This document shows, one piece after another, positions 1 through 4,384 of a DNA stretch of 5,294 nucleotides (its first letter is position 1; the number at the start of each line of letters is the position of its first letter). The notes beneath the pieces are model-generated. The model was not told where the DNA came from and made no database searches. It saw nothing but the letters and a program-made list of their open reading frames with translations. Source of the DNA: Bog-756 sp049521915 (GTDB lineage: Bacteria > Actinomycetota > Acidimicrobiia > Acidimicrobiales > RAAP-2); assembly GCA_049521915.1 (NCBI GenBank), contig JBEKOI010000282.1:1-5294 (forward strand). The letters run 5' to 3'. Both the position numbers and the translations under genes were made by a program.

Positions 1-2
1 CG

Positions 3-854
3 GGCACGACGTACTCCTTCACGGTACGGGCCATCAACGCAGTCGGGATCTCGTCCTCTTCCAACCAGGTGTCCACCGTCCCACCGGTCAGCTACCAACC
101 GGTCGGCCAACTGGCGGCTCCGGTGGTGGCGATGGCCTCGAATCGATGGGGTACCGGATACTGGCTGGCCAACTCCGCCGGCGCCGTCTCGACCCACGGA
201 TCGGTGCCCGACTACGGATCGACGGCAAACGTCCAGTTGAACGCGCCCATCATCCAGATCGTCTCCACGGCAAACGGCCGGGGTTACTGGGAGGTGGCCA
301 GCGACGGGGGGGTGTTCGCCTATGGTGACGCCGGATACTACGGATCGATGGGCGGCCACCCGCTGAATGCGCCGATCGTCGGGTTCGCCGCCACCACCAA
401 CGGTCGGGGCTACTGGGAGGTGGCCAGCGACGGGGGGGTGTTCGCTTTCGGCGATGCCCGGTTCGCCGGCTCGATGGGCGGTCGCCCCCTCGACCAACCG
501 ATCGTGGGAATTGCACTGGACCGGGGGACGGGTGGGTACTGGGAAGTGGCCGGCAACGGTGACGTCTTTGCCTTCGGCGGTGCGCCGGACCTGGGATCGC
601 CCTCCCCGTCGGCGGTGAACGACACCGTCATCGGCATTGCCGGCGCTCCCGCGGGTCACGGCTACTGGGAGGTGACCAGCGACGGTGGGGTCTACACCTA
701 CGGCTCGGCACCGTTCCACGGTTCGGTGACGGGGCAGGTGCTCAACGCTCCCGTCGGCGGCATGGCGGTCGACGAGGCAACCGGTGGGTACTGGCTGTAC
801 TCGTTGGACGGTGGCACCTTCGCGTTCAGGGCGCCCTTCTACGGAGCCGGCTGA
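3..854 (+). CDS. Fibronectin type III plus six-module repeat protein, probably secreted (5' partial)
   Basis: The frame is open to the left edge, so the gene starts outside the window; the GTG at 69 is internal. The first about 27 codons (GTTYSFTVRAINAVG and onward) are the last strands of a fibronectin type III domain, whose Y-x-F-x-V-x-A-x-N-x-x-G signature is plain. After a short linker come six tandem modules, five of exactly 42 residues and a last of 38. Each reads roughly LNAPIVGIA, then GYWEVASDGG, then VFAFGDAxFxGS. Their length and aromatic/glycine pattern suggest blades of a beta-propeller; that is inference. The protein ends with the last module, so there is no C-terminal membrane anchor or sorting signal. 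The combination points to an extracellular or cell-surface protein for binding or adhesion, but no catalytic motif is visible and the signal peptide would lie outside the window. The gene converges on the flavin oxidoreductase gene, leaving 29 bases, and is probably unrelated to it functionally. The reading frame is very secure; the function is unknown. Confidence 0.88.
   Translation, partial: GTTYSFTVRAINAVGISSSSNQVSTVPPVSYQPVGQLAAPVVAMASNRWGTGYWLANSAGAVSTHGSVPDYGSTANVQLNAPIIQIVSTANGRGYWEVASDGGVFAYGDAGYYGSMGGHPLNAPIVGFAATTNGRGYWEVASDGGVFAFGDARFAGSMGGRPLDQPIVGIALDRGTGGYWEVAGNGDVFAFGGAPDLGSPSPSAVNDTVIGIAGAPAGHGYWEVTSDGGVYTYGSAPFHGSVTGQVLNAPVGGMAVDEATGGYWLYSLDGGTFAFRAPFYGAG
108..851 (+). repeat. 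Six tandem 126-bp (42-residue) coding modules
   Basis: Modules start at 108, 234, 360, 486, 612 and 738, each exactly 126 bases apart; the last stops at codon 38. The invariant core is G-Y-W at 156, 282, 408, 534, 660 and 786. Modules 2 and 3 are closest, sharing GYWEVASDGGVFA. Modules 1 and 6 are the most diverged: module 1 has GYWLANSAGAVSTHG, and module 6 has R in place of the G-D pair after FAF. Divergent outer and similar inner units are what unequal crossing-over between central units would leave. Six units that begin and end cleanly would suit a closed six-bladed propeller, although further modules could lie upstream of the fibronectin domain outside the window. Confidence 0.88.
285..445 (+). 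repeat. Perfect 35-bp direct repeat (285-319 and 411-445), each copy with a G7 run
   Basis: The two copies are identical base for base over 35 positions, start 126 bases apart and encode YWEVASDGGVFA in modules 2 and 3. Each contains seven consecutive G residues (306-312 and 432-438). Synonymous third positions are conserved here but not in the flanking codons (GGT versus GGC just before, GCC versus GCT just after). This points to recent duplication or gene conversion of this patch. Confidence 0.85.
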
Positions 855-883
855 GCCCGAGGGGCCGCACACCGGCGGCGGCG

Positions 884-2287
884 TCAGTTTCCGAGCACCC
901 GCTCGAGGGCCCGAGACCGCCAGGTGGTCCGCCCGGTCCTGCCTTCGGCGCGATCGGCGCTTCCGGCCAGGCGCAGCCCGGCGTTGATCCCGAAGAAGCG
1001 GAGGGGCTCGGGCTCCCAGGCCCGCGACCGGTGGCCTACCCAGGGCAGCGCGGTCAGATCGGTATCGCGCCGGAGGATGAGATCACGCAGTGTCCGTCCG
1101 GCCAGATTGGTCGTCGACACCCCGTCACCGACGTAGCCACCGGCCCAACCGATGCCGGTCCTGCCGTCGAACCCGACCGACGGGAACCAGTCGCGGGCGA
1201 TCCCGAGCGGGCCACCCCAGCGGTGGGTGATCTCGAACCCGGACAGCGTTGGGAACAGGTCGATCAACGTCCTCTGAAGTGCCCTGTGCACGTCCCCGTC
1301 GCGATCGAACGCCGGCCGGATGGCCGAGCCGTAGTGGTACGGGGCCCCGCGACCACCGAACGCCAGCCGGTCGTCGTCGGTCCGCTGGCCGTAGATGATC
1401 AGATGACGATGGTCGCTGAACGTCTCCCGCCCGGCCAGACCGGCGGTGGACCAGAACTCGGCGGGAAGGGGCTCGGTGGCGATCATGAGCGAGTACACGG
1501 GGACCAGCGAACGCCCCTCCCCCTCCAGGGTCCGGGTGTAACCCTCGGTGGCCCGGATCACCGAGGCCGCCCGCACCGTTCCCCTCGACGTCTCCACGAG
1601 CCCCGGCCTGATGGCCCTGGCCCCGGTCTGTTCGTAGACGGAGACCCCCCGTCGTTCCACCGCCTGGGCCAAGCCCCGCACCAGGCGGGCCGGGTCGACC
1701 GTGGCGCAGTGGGGGGTGTAGGTGCCTCCGAGGACACCGGCCGCGCCCACTCTGGCCGAGGCCTCGGCCGCCGACAGGAGCTGGAGGTCGCCCTCGTCGA
1801 CCCCCCGGGCCCGGGCGGCAGCCACCTCCTCACCGGCTCGCCGGAGTTGGACGCCGGTCCGGGCCAGCACCACCGTGCCGCTCCGGACGAAGCCGCAGGC
1901 GATGCCCTCCGAGGCGACGACCCGGCCGACCTCGGAGACGGTCGCCCGCATGGCCAGGCGCATGGCTTCTCCGGAGCCCGGGCCGCAGGCGCCGTCGAGG
2001 CGCTCCCCCGAGGCCGCGAACAATGCCGAGCACCATCCTCCGTTCCGTCCCGATGCACCGAAACCGACGACGTCCCGCTCGACGACGGCGATGCGGAGGG
2101 CCGGGTCGGCCTCGGCCAGGTAGAACGCAGTCCACAGTCCGGTGAGGCCGCCGCCGACCACCGCCACGTCGACATCGACATCGCCCGGCAGCGGGGGCCG
2201 GACCTCGATGGGGCCGGGGAGCCGGTCCCACCACAGCGACAGCTGCCGGTAGCCCTCCCCTGACGGCCGGTTCAGATCTGCTTCCAC
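884..2287 (-). CDS. FAD-dependent amine oxidoreductase, DAO/PuuB-like
   Basis: This 467-residue protein belongs to the D-amino-acid-oxidase superfamily and is closest to gamma-glutamylputrescine oxidase (PuuB)-like flavoenzymes, which oxidise an amine to an imine or aldehyde with release of ammonia and H2O2. The Rossmann FAD site is clear: VAVVGGGLTG at residues 41-50, with the ribose-binding acidic residue E70 at the end of the second strand. The family signature GFGASGRNGG follows at 75-84. HRWGGPLGIARDWFP (355-369) and GGYVGDGVSTTNLAGR (383-398) form the C-terminal flavin-binding part. Length fits the family (about 430-470). There is no signal peptide, so it is cytoplasmic. The start is a GTG lying 16 bases inside the aminotransferase gene, with GAGG almost touching it, so translation is probably coupled; I see no better in-frame start. 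It is the last gene of the operon. Neither PuuA nor PuuD is present nearby, so the substrate (glutamylputrescine, free polyamine or another amine) is unsettled. Family confidence is high, substrate confidence low. Confidence 0.9.
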   Translation of the reverse strand: MEADLNRPSGEGYRQLSLWWDRLPGPIEVRPPLPGDVDVDVAVVGGGLTGLWTAFYLAEADPALRIAVVERDVVGFGASGRNGGWCSALFAASGERLDGACGPGSGEAMRLAMRATVSEVGRVVASEGIACGFVRSGTVVLARTGVQLRRAGEEVAAARARGVDEGDLQLLSAAEASARVGAAGVLGGTYTPHCATVDPARLVRGLAQAVERRGVSVYEQTGARAIRPGLVETSRGTVRAASVIRATEGYTRTLEGEGRSLVPVYSLMIATEPLPAEFWSTAGLAGRETFSDHRHLIIYGQRTDDDRLAFGGRGAPYHYGSAIRPAFDRDGDVHRALQRTLIDLFPTLSGFEITHRWGGPLGIARDWFPSVGFDGRTGIGWAGGYVGDGVSTTNLAGRTLRDLILRRDTDLTALPWVGHRSRAWEPEPLRFFGINAGLRLAGSADRAEGRTGRTTWRSRALERVLGN

Positions 2288-3636
2288 GCCTCGGTCAGCA
2301 CCGAGCGCAGTATCGAGGTCATGATCTCGAACTCCTCTTCCCCACAGGTGAGCGGAGGCGCCAACTGCACCACGGGGTCGCCGCGGTCGTCCGCCCGGCA
2401 GATGAGGCCGGCCTCGTACAGCGCGCCCGAGAGGAAACCACGCAGCAACCGCTCCGATTCATCATCGTCGAAGGTCTGGCGGGTGTCCTTGTCCTTGACC
2501 AACTCGATCCCGTAGAAATAGCCCGCCCCCCGGACGTCACCGACGATGGGCAGATCCCTCAGCGTGTCCAGTGACGCCTTGAAGGCGCCCTCGTTCCGCC
2601 GCACGTTCTCGAGCAGGTGCTCCTTCTCGAAGACGTCGATGTTGGCCATGGCCACCGCCGCGCTCACCGGGTGTCCACCGAAGGTGACGCCGTGGAGGAA
2701 GCTCTGCCCGTTCACAAAAGGCTCGACCAGGCGGTCGCTGACCGCCATGGCGCCGAGCGGGGAGTAGCCACTGGTGAGCCCCTTGGCCATGGTCACGATG
2801 TCGGGCCGGTAGTCGTAGCGCTCCGCTCCGAACCAGTGCCCGAGCCGGCCGAAGGCGCAGATCACCTCGTCGGACACGAGGAGCACGCCGTAGCGATCAC
2901 AGATCTCGCGTACCCGCTGGAAGTAGCCGGGAGGCGGGGGAAAGCACCCACCCGAATTCTGTACCGGCTCGAGGAAGACGGCGGCGACGGTCCCGGGACC
3001 CTCGATGAGGATGGCCTGTTCGATGGCGTCGGCGGCCCACCGCCCGAAGGCCTCGATGTCGTCGGCGAAGTACTTGGCCCGGTAGAAATTGGTGTTGGGC
3101 ACCTTGATGGCCCCAGGGACCAGGGGTTCGAAGGGCGTCTTGATGGCGGAGAGGCCGGTGATGGACAGCGCTCCCATGGTGGCCCCGTGGTAGGCGATGT
3201 TGCGGCTGATCACCTTGAGGCGATCCGGCTGACCGGTCACCCGGAAGTACTGGCGGGCCAGCTTCCAGGCCGACTCCACCGCCTCGGAGCCACCGGTGGT
3301 GAAAAAGATCCGGTTGCAGTCGCCAGGGGTCAATCCGGCCAACCGGTCGGCCAGTTCGACGGCCATCGGGTGGGCGTAGCTCCACACGGGGAAGTAGGCC
3401 AGGGTGCCGGCCTGGCGCGCCGCGGCCTCGGCCAACTCGGTGCGACCGTGGCCGATCTGGCTGGTGAAGAGCCCGGACAGGCCGTCGAGATACCGCTTCC
3501 CGTGTTGGTCGTAGACCCAGACGCCCTCGCCCCGGACGATGACCGGGATCTCACCGGAGCCGGACATCCGGGTGAAGTGCATCCAGAGGTGGCGCCGTGC
3601 GCTCTCCTCGAGTGCTTCGTTGGAAAAGGCGGTCAT
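2272..3636 (-). CDS. Class III PLP-dependent aminotransferase (omega-amine/putrescine type)
   Basis: This 454-residue fold-type I, class III aminotransferase matches the full family length. Visible PLP-site features are GGSEAVESAWKLAR (115-128, phosphate-binding turn), Y149-H150-G151 stacking on the cofactor ring, D256 in VSDEV (pyridine nitrogen), K285 in TMAKG (Schiff-base lysine) and T318 in GVTFGGHP (phosphate contact from the partner subunit). R414 in LICRADDRGDPV sits where omega-transaminases carry the mobile arginine that binds the acceptor's carboxylate. The overall pattern is that of amine:pyruvate or putrescine:pyruvate (SpuC-like) enzymes rather than GABA or ornithine aminotransferases. 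The likely reaction is amino-group transfer from putrescine or a related diamine to pyruvate, giving 4-aminobutanal for the dehydrogenase encoded across the intergenic region. The start is an ATG preceded by GGGGGA with a 4-base gap. The ATG shares the ATGA with the regulator's stop, and the 3' end overlaps the oxidoreductase gene. Family assignment is near certain; the amine donor is inferred from neighbours. beta-Alanine or taurine would be alternatives. Confidence 0.93.
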   Translation of the reverse strand: MTAFSNEALEESARRHLWMHFTRMSGSGEIPVIVRGEGVWVYDQHGKRYLDGLSGLFTSQIGHGRTELAEAAARQAGTLAYFPVWSYAHPMAVELADRLAGLTPGDCNRIFFTTGGSEAVESAWKLARQYFRVTGQPDRLKVISRNIAYHGATMGALSITGLSAIKTPFEPLVPGAIKVPNTNFYRAKYFADDIEAFGRWAADAIEQAILIEGPGTVAAVFLEPVQNSGGCFPPPPGYFQRVREICDRYGVLLVSDEVICAFGRLGHWFGAERYDYRPDIVTMAKGLTSGYSPLGAMAVSDRLVEPFVNGQSFLHGVTFGGHPVSAAVAMANIDVFEKEHLLENVRRNEGAFKASLDTLRDLPIVGDVRGAGYFYGIELVKDKDTRQTFDDDESERLLRGFLSGALYEAGLICRADDRGDPVVQLAPPLTCGEEEFEIMTSILRSVLTEAWKQI

Positions 3637-4133
3637 CTCGTCCCCCAGGTGTAGGTCTGCTTGGTCAGTCTCAGGTACATGAACGTCTCGGTGTCACGTA
3701 CGCCCGGAATCTGGCGGACCACCCCGTGGAGCAGCTCGAGGATGGTGTCCTCGTCCTCGCACACCAGCTCCACCAGAATGTCGAACGACCCCGTGCACAT
3801 GACCACGTAATCGATGTCGTCGATGGCGGCCAACTGCTCGGCCACCACCCGCGCATCGCCATCGGTGCGGATGCCGACCATGGCCTGGCTGCGGAATCCC
3901 ACCTGGAGAGGATCGGTGACGGCGACGATCTGCATGACCCCCGCGTCGCGCATCTTCTGCACGCGCTGGCGGACGGCCGCCTCCGAGAGCCCGACCGCCT
4001 CGGCTATCGAGCCGTATGTTCGGCGTCCGTCTTTCTGCAGCTGCTCGACGATCGCCTTGTTGACGTCGTCGAGCAGCCCGTTGGCTGATGGAACAGGGAC
4101 CGATGAGACCATGGTCAGGCGCCCGGGCCCCAC
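3633..4133 (-). CDS. Lrp/AsnC-family transcriptional regulator
   Basis: The protein is 166 residues from the GTG at 4133, or 159 from the ATG at 4112. An N-terminal winged helix-turn-helix spans about 21-70: LDDVNKAIVEQLQKDGR opens it, and GLSEAAVRQRVQKMRDAGV (48-66) is the turn plus recognition helix. The effector-binding and oligomerising RAM domain follows (about 80-155), with the family motif TGSFDILVEL at 114-123 and a typical last strand ETFMYLRL (149-156). Members form dimers up to octamers and respond to amino acids or related metabolites. It is the first gene of the operon, and its TGA overlaps the aminotransferase ATG. Opposite it, 251 bases away, is the aldehyde dehydrogenase gene. 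That position suggests a local regulator, perhaps autoregulated, of amine catabolism; the effector cannot be read from the sequence. Neither start has a convincing ribosome binding site: the GTG is abutted by GCGGAA, and the ATG has only a distant G-rich stretch. The 5' end is therefore uncertain by 21 bases, while the family call is very secure. Confidence 0.93.
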   Translation of the reverse strand: MGPGRLTMVSSVPVPSANGLLDDVNKAIVEQLQKDGRRTYGSIAEAVGLSEAAVRQRVQKMRDAGVMQIVAVTDPLQVGFRSQAMVGIRTDGDARVVAEQLAAIDDIDYVVMCTGSFDILVELVCEDEDTILELLHGVVRQIPGVRDTETFMYLRLTKQTYTWGTR

Positions 4134-4178
4134 TTCCGCTGACCGACTGACGTTCCGGACCGGCGAGTTCGAAGTGTG

Positions 4179-4207
4179 ATCATGTACCGCCTTTTATAGC
4201 AGTTCAA
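4179..4207 (-). promoter_or_regulatory. Candidate promoter for the lrp-aminotransferase-oxidase operon
   Basis: Read on the minus strand, TGCTATAAA (4201-4193) is an extended -10 element: TG, one base, then a hexamer matching TATAAT at five of six positions. It would start transcription about 50 bases before the GTG at 4133. No good -35 lies 17 bases upstream, which an extended -10 can tolerate. An alternative in the same stretch is TTGAAC (4207-4202), a 17-base spacer and CATGAT (4184-4179), each hexamer matching four of six. The two cannot be separated by eye. Confidence 0.45.
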
Positions 4208-4210
4208 GCA

Positions 4211-4239
4211 GAATCGGCGCGGAAAATCGATTGGAATCG
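4211..4239. promoter_or_regulatory. Candidate operator: AATCG/CGATT half-site cluster
   Basis: CGATT (4228-4232) and AATCG (4235-4239) form a perfect 5-base inverted repeat around GG. AATCGATT (4225-4232) is itself a perfect palindrome. A further AATCG at 4212-4216 pairs with the CGATT at 4228-4232 across 11 bases. AATCG thus occurs three times on the plus strand in 28 bases, within an AT-rich patch. The cluster lies just upstream of the operon's candidate -10 and between the two divergent genes. An Lrp/AsnC protein is the obvious candidate ligand because of the gene order, but the motif is not one I recognise as a known site. Confidence 0.4.
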
Positions 4240-4257
4240 TAGGTGAGGACAGATTCA

Positions 4258-4280
4258 CGCCAAAAAAAACTTGTCTGGCG
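4258..4280. promoter_or_regulatory. CGCCA-N13-TGGCG inverted repeat enclosing an A8 run
   Basis: CGCCA (4258-4262) and TGGCG (4276-4280) are perfect inverted repeats 13 bases apart. The intervening DNA starts with eight consecutive A residues (4262-4269, the first shared with the arm). Arm-to-arm centre spacing is 18 bases. An A-tract between half-sites suggests bent DNA in a protein-binding site. As RNA it would be only a 5-base stem with a 13-base loop, so an operator is more likely than a hairpin. Confidence 0.3.
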
Positions 4281-4302
4281 GGAATTCTTCGGCCACTATG
4301 AC
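4271..4302 (+). promoter_or_regulatory. Weak candidate promoter for the aldehyde dehydrogenase gene
   Basis: TTGTCT (4271-4276) matches the -35 consensus at four of six bases and TATGAC (4297-4302) matches -10 at four of six, but the spacer is 20 bases, longer than usual. It overlaps the right arm of the inverted repeat at 4276-4280, so a bound regulator could block it. A start near 4309 would give a leader of about 75 bases. No better plus-strand candidate was found. Confidence 0.22.
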
Positions 4303-4322
4303 CTAGCAGGTAGTCACGGATC

Positions 4323-4337
4323 GCCGTCGGAGACGGC
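4323..4337 (+). other. Leader hairpin upstream of the aldehyde dehydrogenase gene
   Basis: GCCGTC (4323-4328) and GACGGC (4332-4337) form a perfect six-base GC-rich stem with a GGA loop. An alternative pairing uses GCCGG (4336-4340) with CCGGC (4352-4356), and a small stem GCCG/CGGC sits at 4346-4356, so the structures compete for 4336-4337. No T run follows, so it is not a plain intrinsic terminator. A role in messenger stability or leader control is possible, as is chance in GC-rich DNA. Confidence 0.3.
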
Positions 4338-4374
4338 CGGAGGACGCCGATCCGGCACAGCGTTCGGCCCCTGG

Positions 4375-4379
4375 GGAGG
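4375..4379 (+). promoter_or_regulatory. Ribosome binding site fixing the GTG start of the aldehyde dehydrogenase
   Basis: GGAGG lies five bases before the GTG at 4385. The ATG at 4381 is only one base from it and in a different frame. In the dehydrogenase frame the codon just before the GTG is TGA (4382-4384), so this GTG is the furthest upstream start possible. Confidence 0.8.
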
Positions 4380-4384
4380 GATGA

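Larger units (their letters stand above)
4134..4384. promoter_or_regulatory. Divergent control region between the regulator operon and the aldehyde dehydrogenase gene
   Basis: This 251-base gap holds no gene I can support. Its central part (about 4185-4300) is visibly richer in A and T than the flanking genes, as expected of promoters and operators. It contains a candidate extended -10 for the minus strand, an AATCG/CGATT dyad cluster, a CGCCA...TGGCG inverted repeat around an A8 run, a weak candidate promoter for the plus strand and, closest to the dehydrogenase start, a GC-rich leader able to form hairpins. Head-to-head genes with an Lrp-type regulator on one side make joint control from here likely. 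Confidence 0.7.

Noticed and set aside
69..71. GTG as the true start of the module protein
   Set aside because: The same frame is open to the left edge and encodes the end of a fibronectin type III domain, so this GTG is an internal valine.
786..851. Frameshift in the last module, where R replaces the usual G-D pair
   Set aside because: The frame remains correct before and after (GYW, FAF, PFYG) up to the stop, so it is a one-codon loss in a degenerate terminal module rather than a break.
855..883. Intrinsic terminator in the 29-base gap between the convergent genes
   Set aside because: Only a five-base GCCGC/GCGGC stem (864-868 with 875-879) can be drawn, and no T run follows on either strand.
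1031..2263. 410-codon open frame on the plus strand, opposite the flavin oxidoreductase gene
   Set aside because: It is rich in G, P, R and H with no recognisable domain, while the minus strand encodes a protein with clear FAD motifs. Long antisense frames are a normal by-product of GC-rich codon bias.
2617..3654. 345-codon open frame on the plus strand, opposite the aminotransferase gene
   Set aside because: Its composition (many G, H, D, V and P) is that of an antisense shadow, and the opposite strand carries every PLP-site residue of a class III aminotransferase.
4381..4383. ATG as the start of the aldehyde dehydrogenase
   Set aside because: It is in a different frame from the dehydrogenase and only one base from the ribosome binding site; the GTG at 4385 is in frame and properly spaced.
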